The notes below the pieces were generated by a model. That model saw only the letters and a program-made list of their open reading frames with translations, was not told the origin of the DNA and searched no databases. The translations under genes were made by a program, and so were the position numbers. This document shows positions 9,770 to 17,481 of a DNA stretch of 36,406 nucleotides, piece after piece. The stretch is from a bacterium (GTDB taxonomy: Bacteria > UBP14 > UBA6098 > B30-G16), in contig JAGHAI010000213.1 in assembly GCA_021161555.1 (NCBI GenBank), positions 1 to 36,406 of the forward strand. The letters run 5' to 3'. Every line of letters begins with the position of its first letter. The stretch's first letter is position 1.

Positions 9770-11086
9770 TTATCCTTCCAGTCCGTATTTTTTCAATCTC
9801 GTATAAATCATTCTTCTCGTTATGCCGAGCATTTTTGCCGCTTTCGATTTATTTCCCCCTGCTTTTTCCAGCGCCGCGATTAGCATTTTCTTCTCCAGTT
9901 CGTCGAGAGTAGTCTCGCCAGGCTGAAGAGATGCCGATTCTGCAATTGCAATTTCAAGGTCGGGGAGATGTTCGGGCAAAATGTTTCCGCCGCCTGATAA
10001 TATTAAAGCCCGCTCGAGGATGTTTTCCAGTTCGCGCACATTGCCGGGAAAATTATAGTCCATAAGCAGTTCCATCGCTTCGGGCGAGATTTGTGCGTTT
10101 GTGGAGCGTTTCGCAAGAAAATGCCTCGCCAGAAGAGGAATATCTTCCCGGCGCGCTCGCAACGGCGGAAGATTTATGGGAAATACTGCAATTCTGAAAT
10201 ACAGGTCTTCGCGGAACCTGTGTTCGTTCACAAGTTTCTTTATATCTTTGTTCGTCGCGGCGATGATTCTCACATCGACAGGTATTGGCGTTGTGCCGCC
10301 GAGATGATAGACTGTTTTCTCCTGCAGAACGCGAAGCAATTTCGCCTGCAGAGACTGCGGCATTTCCGCAATTTCGTCGAGGAACAGCGTTCCATTGTTT
10401 GCCAGCTCGAACATTCCGGGTTTTCGCCTGTCCGCTCCTGTGAAGGCGCCCTTCTCATATCCAAAGAGTTCGCTTTCGAGAAGTGTTTCCGTTATTGCAG
10501 CGCAGTTTATGGCGACAAAAGGCTTCTTTGCCCTCTGCGAACGCTCGTGTACAGCCCGAGCGACGAGTTCTTTTCCCGTTCCTGTTTCGCCAAGTATCAG
10601 AACTGTTGCATCTGCTGGCGCGACCTTTTCGATTAGTGTGAAGACATTTCTCATCTCGTCGGATTTCCCAATGATGTCGCCGAACCTTTCGCGCTCGCGC
10701 TTTCTGCGATATTCAACTTCCTGGTGCAGCTGCAACTCATCGGCAATTCTGCGAGCGAGAAGCAGAAGTTCGTCAGTTGGAAAGGGTTTTAGAAGAAAAT
10801 CGTATGCGCCTGCTTTCATTGCTTTGACGGCGGTTTCCACAGTGCCGTGCGCAGTCATAACGACGACGACAGTATCGGGATAAAGTTCCTTAATTCTATT
10901 CAGAAGTTCGACGCCGTCCATACCTGGCATCTTCAAGTCGGTGATTACGAGGTCGAAGCCCTGATTGAGCATTTCCAGTGCTTTTTCTGCTGTTTCGACG
11001 GACTTTGCCGAAAATCCTGCGTCGCGCAAAGCCCGACTGAACAATACCCCCAATCTTTTCTCGTCGTCAACTATGAGAATGTTCAC
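9770..11086 (-). CDS. NtrC/AtoC-type sigma-54-dependent response regulator
   Basis: GTG start, 4-nt GTGA overlap with the upstream gene, and SD gaggagg. The receiver domain (1-115) has the acidic pair D7/D8, phospho-acceptor D50 (VITDLKMPGMDG), VMTAHG and the LLKPF lysine. The AAA+ domain (about 140-370) has Walker A GETGTGKE, the sigma-54 contact loop GAFTGA, FLDEIAEM and RVLQEKTVYHLGG. A Fis-type helix-turn-helix ends the protein (GGNKSKAAKMLGITRRMIYTRLKKYG). All parts needed for phosphorylation-controlled activation of sigma-54 promoters are visible. No histidine kinase gene is in the window; the coupled partners are a lipoprotein and a tail-anchored periplasmic protein. I saw no clear -24/-12 promoter in the intergenic regions, so the targets are probably elsewhere. 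Confidence 0.93.
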   Translation of the reverse strand: MNILIVDDEKRLGVLFSRALRDAGFSAKSVETAEKALEMLNQGFDLVITDLKMPGMDGVELLNRIKELYPDTVVVVMTAHGTVETAVKAMKAGAYDFLLKPFPTDELLLLARRIADELQLHQEVEYRRKRERERFGDIIGKSDEMRNVFTLIEKVAPADATVLILGETGTGKELVARAVHERSQRAKKPFVAINCAAITETLLESELFGYEKGAFTGADRRKPGMFELANNGTLFLDEIAEMPQSLQAKLLRVLQEKTVYHLGGTTPIPVDVRIIAATNKDIKKLVNEHRFREDLYFRIAVFPINLPPLRARREDIPLLARHFLAKRSTNAQISPEAMELLMDYNFPGNVRELENILERALILSGGGNILPEHLPDLEIAIAESASLQPGETTLDELEKKMLIAALEKAGGNKSKAAKMLGITRRMIYTRLKKYGLEG

Positions 11087-12108
11087 CTACCGCGCCTCCT
11101 CAATGTTTGTGCAACAGCGAGCAAAATTATAACTATGAAAAATGCAAGAAGAATGTAGATAAATGTGTTCGATTTTCTCCTGGAAACTTCCATAGCACCA
11201 ATGTATTCGGTGGTCAGATTTTTCAAAAAGGATGCCCTTTCTGGCGATAGCTTTGCTGCGGTTGATGTGTCAAGCCAGGTGTATATGTGTGTCAGCTCCG
11301 ACAGTATGGTATCCCGTTCGCTTTCGGAATAGTTCTGATTGCGAACTTTTCCTTCGCCAATCGCGATAATTCTGTTTTCGACCATTCTCAACAATGCCCG
11401 GGACATCATCGTCGTCGGAGCGGAAATTTCCTTTTTATTTTCCGCATTTTTGCCCGTGAGAGTTATCGATTGCGATGCCATTGCCACCATCGAATCTATT
11501 TGTGCCTGCAGAAATTTCAGGTTTTGCGAATTTTTCGCCACCATAGAGCGAAGTGAATCCAGAACGGGAAGCAGATAACTATATCGCTTTGCTATTCTGC
11601 GGAGAGAATCCACCGCGGACGATAGGCGTGCGTTTTCCCCGATGATTATATCGATATACCTGTCAATAAGCAAATTTGCGGTATCCTGCTTCGATAAAAT
11701 CATTCGCTTCAGGGATAGTTTCATATCAGTGCAGGTTATTTCGTCCAGTTTTTTCAGCAATTCCTTTATTTTTGTGGGAACATTCTGCAGTTCGGGAAGA
11801 GGAAGCGGTTCGCCATTTTCGTCGTATAGTTCGGGAAGGGATGATGAAATTTCAAAGGATATTTTTCTCATCCTCTCAATCGTGTCCTGCCAGGCGATGT
11901 ATGTCGCCTGAACCTGTTTTCTGGCATCCGCAGGAAAATCATTGAGGCGGGAAATCACCTTCTCCATATTCGACATAGCAGCAGAACAGTCGCCAGAAGA
12001 CCACAATTTATGCGCTTTGTATAGCAGTTCCTGTGAATTTTCGCCGCTGGCGGAAGAATAGAGAACTGCTATAACGAGAGACAGGGTTATTATAAAAAAA
12101 TTTTTCAT
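11083..12108 (-). CDS. Tail-anchored periplasmic helical protein, unknown function
   Basis: The track start at 12177 is rejected: ATG 12108 follows a good SD (tggagg) and opens a signal peptide (MKNFFIITLSLVIAVLYSSASG). The protein is then 341 aa. The body is mostly alpha-helical and charged (SQELLYKAHKLWSSGDCSAAMSN, which is tetratricopeptide-like, then long heptad-like stretches), so an extended coiled coil is likely. One transmembrane segment lies at the extreme C-terminus (TFIYILLAFFIVIILLAVA), leaving only a basic tail TLRRRGR in the cytoplasm. Its start overlaps the lipoprotein stop (ATGA) and its stop overlaps the response-regulator start (GTGA). I do not recognise the family. By context it could sense or relay an envelope signal, but it has no kinase motifs. 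Confidence 0.7.
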   Translation of the reverse strand: MKNFFIITLSLVIAVLYSSASGENSQELLYKAHKLWSSGDCSAAMSNMEKVISRLNDFPADARKQVQATYIAWQDTIERMRKISFEISSSLPELYDENGEPLPLPELQNVPTKIKELLKKLDEITCTDMKLSLKRMILSKQDTANLLIDRYIDIIIGENARLSSAVDSLRRIAKRYSYLLPVLDSLRSMVAKNSQNLKFLQAQIDSMVAMASQSITLTGKNAENKKEISAPTTMMSRALLRMVENRIIAIGEGKVRNQNYSESERDTILSELTHIYTWLDTSTAAKLSPERASFLKNLTTEYIGAMEVSRRKSNTFIYILLAFFIVIILLAVAQTLRRRGR

Positions 12109-12533
12109 TTTTCCTCCACAATTTTGCCTTCGCCGTTTATGGTAATCCGATGCTCGTTTTCGTCCTTTGTGTGCCATTTAATAACGAGGTTTTCCCTGCT
12201 CCAGTCGAATGTCGGATTGAGCATATTGCCGCTCTTTACTTCTCGAGGGTGAAATTCGATTGCGTTGTCTTCAACCTCGCCAATCCAGATGTGCGAAAAG
12301 TTCTCGCCGATGAGAAAAATTCGTCCCGCAAAGAAAATTGTCTTTGCGGAATTTCCGCTTTCAACGGCGAGAATGGAATCCGCCGAAAAGGATACATCGA
12401 ACATACATTTCCCCTGCGGGCATTTGCTGAAATTTGTTCCACAATTTACGGGAATCGATATAACTCGTCCGCATCCCGCGAAAATCACAATCCCGATGAG
12501 TACGATTATGACAGACAAACTTATTTTTCTCAT
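12105..12533 (-). CDS. Small lipoprotein, first gene of the response-regulator operon
   Basis: 142 aa, ATG start with SD cggagag. The signal peptide ends in a lipobox (IFAGC, lipidated Cys about 21). The mature part of about 120 aa is beta-rich with three more cysteines near the N-terminus (NCGTNFSKCPQGKC), and it ends EGKIVEEK. No family recognised. It is followed without a gap (ATGA overlap) by the tail-anchored protein and then the NtrC-type regulator, so the three proteins are probably made together. A role as an envelope sensor component is inference from position only. Confidence 0.7.
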   Translation of the reverse strand: MRKISLSVIIVLIGIVIFAGCGRVISIPVNCGTNFSKCPQGKCMFDVSFSADSILAVESGNSAKTIFFAGRIFLIGENFSHIWIGEVEDNAIEFHPREVKSGNMLNPTFDWSRENLVIKWHTKDENEHRITINGEGKIVEEK

Positions 12534-12562
12534 AATTCTCTCCGTGTGAAAACATTTTTTTC

Positions 12563-12591
12563 AATATAAAATTGTTTGCCTTGTATGGCAA
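12563..12591 (-). promoter_or_regulatory. Candidate promoter for the lipoprotein / tail-anchored / response-regulator operon
   Basis: Read on the minus strand, TTGCCA (12591-12586), 17 nt, TATATT (12568-12563). Transcription would start near 12556, about 23 nt before the ATG at 12533. The -35 element lies inside an inverted repeat (TTGCC ttgtat GGCAA). Confidence 0.5.
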
Positions 12592-12612
12592 TTTTATTTA
12601 TTCACTTGTGAA
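12576..12612. promoter_or_regulatory. Two inverted repeats between divergent genes, possible operators
   Basis: TTGCC-6 nt-GGCAA (12576-12591) and TTCAC-2 nt-GTGAA (12601-12612) lie side by side in the 127-nt divergent region. The first covers the minus-strand -35. On the plus strand TTGCCT (12576) with TATTCA 17 nt later could serve the Omp85-like gene, so one site could control both directions. The arms are short (5 bp), so chance cannot be excluded. Confidence 0.3.
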
Positions 12613-12660
12613 AATTTTTAAATTTTCTAATTTTTAACAAACTTGAATGAGGGATGAGTT

Positions 12661-13839
12661 ATGAGAAGAACGATTTTTTTAATCGAGGCATTATTTATTG
12701 CACTTGCGATTTCGCCTGTCTTTGCGTGGTTTGCAGTTCCTATGGCATACTGGGACAGGGAACACGATTGGACGGCGTATTTTGCCGTCGGATTTGGTGA
12801 TACGACGAAATACGGCGCTCTTGAAATGAGATATGCCTACAAGGACACCACGATAATCGGCGATTTAAACCTTGACCTGCCGCTATTTGGAATTGGGACG
12901 AAACTCTTTGCGCATTACATTAAGTCGAAGACATTTGACCCCCGAAAAAGCGAAATTTTCGTCACCTGTGGGGATAGTTCTGTTGAAATAACTGATACGA
13001 GGGAGAGGATTGAAGAACTCAATGTGAGGTTGTTTCAAAAATATAAGGCAGATATTGGCTCTTTCTGGGGGATTTTTGGCGAATATAATCGCGGCAGATA
13101 TTTTTCAGATTACAGCATCGGAGATGTCAGCGGTTTTGTGGAACACGCAGAAACGACGGAAGCACAATATGTCGGTGGTGGACTGGCTTTTGGATATGAT
13201 ACGAGAGAAGGCGATATGGACCCCGAGGCAGGATATTATTTTTCCATCGAAGGCGGGGCGAGATATCTGCTCGAAGATACATCCGACGCCGACTATGTGA
13301 ACGCTACGACGAAATCGCCAAAGGTGGAGGGATTTATATATATCGACCAGTATATTTACACGCCAACATCTGCGCTTCCGGTTGAAATTCCACTTTTGAC
13401 GGTTCAGGCGCCAACGGTGATTGCCATAAGAACGAGTGGGGCATATAACACAAGCGAAGTTCCTCAACTAATTTCCGTCAAGGGGCGGGATGATATTTCA
13501 CTATTCCGCGGGCTTCCGCCGAGAAAACTTTCGGGATACGCATATTTCGTTCTCGCCGCAGACATCCGAATTTCACCAATTGTGAGAATGTATACGCCGA
13601 TAACCCCTCTTCACCTGCTTATGCCTCGCACAATACCCGATATCCGCGCAGATGTGGAAATAATTCCGTCAATAGATATAGGGAAAATTTACGGTGCAAA
13701 TCCCGAAGAACAGTTCTACACCTGGGGGCTCGCCCTGGGGATGAAGTTCACAAAAAGGCTTACGGCAAGATATGAAATCCTGTGGACGCCGAAGTTCGAC
13801 TATACAACACAATATTTTTCCATAAGGCAACCATTTTGA
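12661..13839 (+). CDS. Omp85/surface-antigen-like outer-membrane beta-barrel
   Basis: 392 aa, ATG after SD gaggga, signal peptide ending SPVFAW. Residues about 165-392 follow the pattern of the bacterial surface antigen (BamA/TamA C-terminal) barrel: GGGLAFGYDTREGDMDPEAGYY, then SLFRGLPPRKLSGYAYFVLAADIRISP (matching the LRGY-type motif region), GLALGMKFT, and a C-terminal aromatic residue (RQPF), typical of barrels inserted by BAM. No POTRA domains are visible, so it is far shorter than BamA; the N-terminal 150 residues hold another set of strands. It is divergent from the response-regulator operon. A patatin-type or lipid-related Omp85 variant is possible, but the exact role is unknown. Confidence 0.7.
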   Translation: MRRTIFLIEALFIALAISPVFAWFAVPMAYWDREHDWTAYFAVGFGDTTKYGALEMRYAYKDTTIIGDLNLDLPLFGIGTKLFAHYIKSKTFDPRKSEIFVTCGDSSVEITDTRERIEELNVRLFQKYKADIGSFWGIFGEYNRGRYFSDYSIGDVSGFVEHAETTEAQYVGGGLAFGYDTREGDMDPEAGYYFSIEGGARYLLEDTSDADYVNATTKSPKVEGFIYIDQYIYTPTSALPVEIPLLTVQAPTVIAIRTSGAYNTSEVPQLISVKGRDDISLFRGLPPRKLSGYAYFVLAADIRISPIVRMYTPITPLHLLMPRTIPDIRADVEIIPSIDIGKIYGANPEEQFYTWGLALGMKFTKRLTARYEILWTPKFDYTTQYFSIRQPF

Positions 13840-13933
13840 ATATTGGGGTTTCTGCGTATAGTAAACGGATTTTATACAGGCAAAATTTTTTTAGTTTCAG
13901 TGATAGAATGATTATCTTTTTCTTAACTCAAAA

Positions 13934-14884
13934 ATGACAAAGATAATATACATAGGTGCCGATGACTTTTCCGCAAAGATATTGAAAGAATTGCTTGCGC
14001 GAAGAAATCTTGATATTGTTGCGGTTGCCACTTATCCCGATAAGCCGAGCAGCAGAGGACATAAGCTTTTCCCAACTCCTGTGAAGATGGTTGCTGTGGA
14101 ATCGAATTTGCCCATTGTGGAAGTTTATGATGTTCACGACAGAAAAGTCCACAGTGAACTTGCATCTTTTTCTGCGCCGCTTGGCGTTCTGGTTTCATTC
14201 AAAATTGTTCCGGTGGAATTTCTCGCTGTGTTTCCTGAAGGGGTGATAAATTTGCATCCGTCTCTTCTTCCTGATTTGCGCGGTGCTGCTCCTGTGCAGT
14301 GGGCTATTATGCTCGGATATAAAAAAAGCGGCTTAACGACATTCGTCATATCCGAAAAGGTGGACTGCGGGAAGATACTTATGCAGGACAGTTTCGTAAT
14401 CGGCGATGACGAAACCGCGGGTGAAGTTTTTGAAAAAATCGTTTCACCAGGAGCAGAACTCATAGAGAAAAGCGTTGCTGGATATTTATCGGGAAAGATT
14501 GTCCCTCGCAAACAGATGCCCGATGGTGAACATCGTGCGCCGAAAATTCTGCGGAAACATAGAATTATTAACTGGGAATGGAATGCGCAGAAAATTCACA
14601 ACCGCATTCGGGGACTTTCGCCCAAACCAGGCGCTGTCTCTGCGTTCGGCAAAAAGATGATAAAAATTCTGCGCTCAAAAATACCTGCGCAGAATTTTAC
14701 CGCAGATTTTAAAAATCCAGGTGAAATTGTGAATGTGGGAAAGGATGAGATAATCGTTTCCACTGGAGATGGCGCGATTGCTCTGATTGAACTCCAGCCC
14801 GAAGGAAGACAAAAGATGACGGCTTCCGAGTTCGCACGGGGCTATGTGAAAGGCGATGGGAAAAAATTTCGCACCCTGCAATGA
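13934..14884 (+). CDS. fmt: Methionyl-tRNA formyltransferase
   Basis: 316 aa, the usual length. Transfers a formyl group from 10-formyl-tetrahydrofolate to the initiator Met-tRNA. The N-terminal Rossmann-like domain shows IIYIGADDFSAKILKEL, PSSRGHK (the usual PxGRG region), INLHPSLLPDLRGAAPVQWAI (the catalytic signature with His and downstream Asp region) and SEKVDCGKIL. The C-terminal OB-like domain has INWEWNAQKIHNRIRGLSPKPGA and the LQPEGRQKMTASEFARG end. The start ATG has no visible SD (only A-rich sequence), so translation may be leaderless or weakly initiated. It stands alone here, not next to def as in many genomes. A hairpin follows. Confidence 0.95.
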   Translation: MTKIIYIGADDFSAKILKELLARRNLDIVAVATYPDKPSSRGHKLFPTPVKMVAVESNLPIVEVYDVHDRKVHSELASFSAPLGVLVSFKIVPVEFLAVFPEGVINLHPSLLPDLRGAAPVQWAIMLGYKKSGLTTFVISEKVDCGKILMQDSFVIGDDETAGEVFEKIVSPGAELIEKSVAGYLSGKIVPRKQMPDGEHRAPKILRKHRIINWEWNAQKIHNRIRGLSPKPGAVSAFGKKMIKILRSKIPAQNFTADFKNPGEIVNVGKDEIIVSTGDGAIALIELQPEGRQKMTASEFARGYVKGDGKKFRTLQ

Positions 14885-14885
14885 T

Positions 14886-14934
14886 TTAAAACAGGCGGGT
14901 TTCCATAAAGTTTTTTTATATGTCAACCCGCCTG
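14886..14934 (-). terminator. Hairpin terminator between convergent fmt and the FadL-like gene
   Basis: Perfect 10-bp inverted repeat caggcgggtt / aacccgcctg (14892-14901, 14925-14934) with a 23-nt loop. On the minus strand it is followed by TTTT, so it best fits termination of the FadL-like transcript. The loop is longer than typical for an intrinsic terminator. Confidence 0.5.
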
Positions 14935-14985
14935 AAAATATTGCCGATGAACCTTCATTACACAGCATAAATCACGGGCAGATTC

Positions 14986-16245
14986 TTAGAAACGATAGGA
15001 AAGTCCAATCATAATGTCCGTTATTTTGTACTCTTCAGAAATTTTTCCGCAGGAACTGTCGCTGCTTTTCTGCCAGTTGTCCATAACTACACTTCCCTCA
15101 AACAACCACTTTTTATCGATGAGAAATGCAATTCCGCCTGTGTAGAACTGTCTTTCCTTCAAAACTGTCTGATTTTTATATGGCAGCGGGTCATATCTAT
15201 ATCCACCTCTGATTTTTATGGGAAGGAAGTCAAAGGGCAGTGTGAATTCCATTCCAGTGCTTAAAGTCAGCACGGCGCGATAATTTTCGGGTATCCACAC
15301 ATTGTCTTCGATTAAATAGGATGAATGGTATCTCATCTGTCTCCAGTCCGTGTACGAGACATCTGCGGCGATATTTATCGCTGGCGACTTGAAGGCAAGA
15401 CCGCCGCCAAATTGAAACGGCGTCGTCAGGGAAATGTCATATTCTTCCACATAGGGCGATTCACTCGAATATGTGCTGTCAGTATAATCGACGATTGTTT
15501 CCTGAATGTATTCTCTGTCTGTGGATATGTAAGACGGGAATTTTATTGTAGTTCCGATTGCAAAGTATTTTGAAGGAGTTATCAGCAGACCTATTTTCGC
15601 CGTATATCCTGAATGAGCGTTTGTAATTTTGTCCGATATAATGGAATCTGTTATCATTGAGTCCTCAAGATTGTATTTTGTCATATCCCAGTTGTAGTTT
15701 TCTGCACCCGATAGGAAGTCCAGCGATGCGCCTACGGATACCTTTTTCGATGTCTGAACCGCAGCGGCAATGTGCAGAGCGCCCATTCCACCGTCGCTCG
15801 CTTCTATGGCATCAAATTCGGTTCCATCGGAACATTTTCCCGAAAAATTGGCGCTGTGGTCGAATGTCTGGAATCGTGAGAATCCCACGGCAAAGGCAGC
15901 ACCTCCTCGCTTTGCGAGAAGTGGAAGAACATATCCGATGTGGCTTAATTTGACCGCTGAAAAAGATTTGGAAGAAGGAGAACTGCCGCCCACACTTGTT
16001 TCGCTCTGTCCGCTGAAAACAGAAATTCCGCCAGTCACTTCGTGTTTATATATGTATGCCAGACCGGCGGGATTGTAATATGATGCTGAAAAATCCTGTG
16101 CCAGAGCGATTTGCGCTCCACCCATAGCAGAACCGCGAAGACCGACGGGAATGTATCCGCCCGACAGGGGATTGTCTTCAATCTCGTCTGCCGTCAATGA
16201 AGACAGCGCAATTAAAATGGATGTTATTGTTATCAGGTATCGCAT
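14986..16245 (-). CDS. OMPP1/FadL-like outer-membrane beta-barrel protein
   Basis: 419 aa, ATG after SD gggagg, signal peptide ending LSSLTA. The N-terminus carries the FadL/PorV-superfamily signature GLRGSAMGGAQIALAQDFSASYYNPAGLA, and the body is alternating beta strands to a C-terminal aromatic residue (IGLSYRF), as expected for a BAM-assembled barrel. Internal motifs such as ALHIAAAVQTSKKVSVGASLDF and FAIGTTIKFPS fit the OMPP1 family. FadL-type channels move hydrophobic compounds across the outer membrane, whereas PorV-type relatives act in type IX secretion; sequence alone does not decide between them. A lipoprotein gene lies 37 nt upstream on the same strand, probably in the same operon. 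Confidence 0.75.
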   Translation of the reverse strand: MRYLITITSILIALSSLTADEIEDNPLSGGYIPVGLRGSAMGGAQIALAQDFSASYYNPAGLAYIYKHEVTGGISVFSGQSETSVGGSSPSSKSFSAVKLSHIGYVLPLLAKRGGAAFAVGFSRFQTFDHSANFSGKCSDGTEFDAIEASDGGMGALHIAAAVQTSKKVSVGASLDFLSGAENYNWDMTKYNLEDSMITDSIISDKITNAHSGYTAKIGLLITPSKYFAIGTTIKFPSYISTDREYIQETIVDYTDSTYSSESPYVEEYDISLTTPFQFGGGLAFKSPAINIAADVSYTDWRQMRYHSSYLIEDNVWIPENYRAVLTLSTGMEFTLPFDFLPIKIRGGYRYDPLPYKNQTVLKERQFYTGGIAFLIDKKWLFEGSVVMDNWQKSSDSSCGKISEEYKITDIMIGLSYRF

Positions 16246-16282
16246 TTTGTCCTCCCTGTTTTATTGCAGAAAATTCGTTCGA

Positions 16283-16717
16283 TTAAATTCCTCTTCTTCT
16301 TTTCGGGCGCTCGTCCGAAGGCGGAATGGTATCGTTTTCGCTGTCGTAGTTGCTGCCCAGCAAAAAATCAAAAAGACAGGATGATATGCAGTCGTCGGTA
16401 GAACTGCTGATGCAATTATCGATGCAGGTGTAGTGAGAATTGGTGGAATGGTATGTTTCTTCCGATGATTCCAAATCTTTTTTCCGAGATGAAGATTTTG
16501 GATACAGCGGTTTTCCAAAGGCATCTTTCAGCGATGGCGACCAGTAATAACTGTTCCAGACCTTGCCCCATCTGGTCTTGCTGAAATATTGATATCGATG
16601 TTTTTTCCGCCAGTCCCTGCGCTTCAATTTCCTTGTCGCTATGACCGTATAGCACCCCGAATGCACGAGCAGAAAAGACGACAGAAAAAGAGCAATGATG
16701 TATAGACGCTTTCTCAT
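16283..16717 (-). CDS. Small lipoprotein, unknown function
   Basis: The track start at 16843 is rejected because ATG 16717 has a near-ideal SD (aaggaggt) and opens a lipoprotein signal (IIALFLSSFLLVHSGC, Cys about 22). The mature protein is about 120 aa and strongly basic at first (RKLKRRDWRKKHRYQYF), with aromatic clusters (WNSYYWSPS), then a serine- and cysteine-rich stretch (CIDNCISSSTDDCISSC) and a basic end (ERPKRRRG). No family recognised. It is upstream of the FadL-like barrel and probably co-transcribed with it. Confidence 0.65.
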   Translation of the reverse strand: MRKRLYIIALFLSSFLLVHSGCYTVIATRKLKRRDWRKKHRYQYFSKTRWGKVWNSYYWSPSLKDAFGKPLYPKSSSRKKDLESSEETYHSTNSHYTCIDNCISSSTDDCISSCLFDFLLGSNYDSENDTIPPSDERPKRRRGI

Positions 16718-16995
16718 CTCAAATACCTCCTTATTCTCATCGATAATAGAGCAAAATCCATACCAGCACAAAAGTGCTTTGTATATGCGGTGTAAAAAAT
16801 TTCCCGCGGAAATATTATATGCAACAACTGGAAAACATTGCACAAATATTGAGCATTAAGACGATAAAATATGTGTTTTCGCCTTCGAAAAGTGAAATAT
16901 TTTTTCATTTTTTTGCAGAAAAATCTTGCGCAATTTTAAATAACCTTAATTTATAGAACATTGTTTAAGAGTTTGCCAATATAATGGAGGAAACT

Positions 16996-17367
16996 ATGTC
17001 CGATGAAATTATCAAAAAAGTTCAGTCGGAATATTTAAAGAAGGATATTCCTCAATTCAAGGCTGGAGATACGGTTCGTGTTCATCTTCGGATAGTTGAA
17101 TCGGGGAAGACGCGGACACAGGTATTTCAGGGTATCGTCATCAGTCGGCGCGGCAGTGGAACTGATGAGACATTCACCGTCAGAAAAATCGCCGCGGGAC
17201 ATATCGGTGTGGAGAGAATTTTCCCGCTGCACGCAAAGACGATTGAAAAAATCGAAGTGGTTTCCCGCGGGAAAGTTCGCCGCGCAAAGTTGACATATCT
17301 TCGTGGGCGAGTTGGAAAAGCCGCAAAGGTAAAGGAACTGCGAACAGCGAAAAAGTCTTCAAAATAA
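16996..17367 (+). CDS. rplS: 50S ribosomal protein L19
   Basis: ATG 16996 is chosen over 16984 because ggagg lies 5 nt before it, giving 123 aa. The single L19 domain shows [28 protein letters not shown], the GIVISRRG strand, [21 protein letters not shown] and [22 protein letters not shown], all family hallmarks. L19 sits at the 30S-50S interface. It usually ends the rpsP-rimM-trmD-rplS operon, but here none of those genes adjoins it: a divergent lipoprotein is upstream and a terminator follows directly, so it is a single-gene unit. The 266-nt upstream region is AT-rich, with an ATTTCC-CGC-GGAAAT inverted repeat at 16799-16813 and no convincing promoter. Confidence 0.96.
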   Translation: MSDEIIKKVQSEYLKKDIPQFKAGDTVRVHLRIVESGKTRTQVFQGIVISRRGSGTDETFTVRKIAAGHIGVERIFPLHAKTIEKIEVVSRGKVRRAKLTYLRGRVGKAAKVKELRTAKKSSK

Positions 17368-17394
17368 TCCTCATCTGAACGCCATAATTTATGG

Positions 17395-17427
17395 AAGCGC
17401 ATTTACAGAAAAATGCGCTTTTTTATT
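17395..17427 (+). terminator. Intrinsic terminator of rplS
   Basis: Perfect 10-bp stem AAGCGCATTT / AAATGCGCTT, 6-nt loop (acagaa), then TTTTATTT. It isolates rplS from the parvulin/dap run downstream. Confidence 0.88.
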
Positions 17428-17429
17428 TG

Positions 17430-17458
17430 TTGAATTTATATTTAAAATCAATTATATT
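17430..17458 (+). promoter_or_regulatory. Candidate promoter for the parvulin-dapA-dapB run
   Basis: TTGAAT (17430-17435), 17 nt, TATATT (17453-17458), placed directly after the rplS terminator and giving a leader of about 17 nt before ATG 17482. Confidence 0.45.
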
Positions 17459-17481
17459 TTTGAATAATTAGAGTTAAGATT

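Noticed and set aside
11287-12569. Several plus-strand ORFs of 79-139 aa opposite the response-regulator operon
   Set aside because: They have no SD or family pattern and lie fully antisense to well-supported genes.
16765-16778. AGCAC-AAAA-GTGCT hairpin upstream of rplS
   Set aside because: A 5-bp stem without a T-tract or a matching gene end; likely chance.
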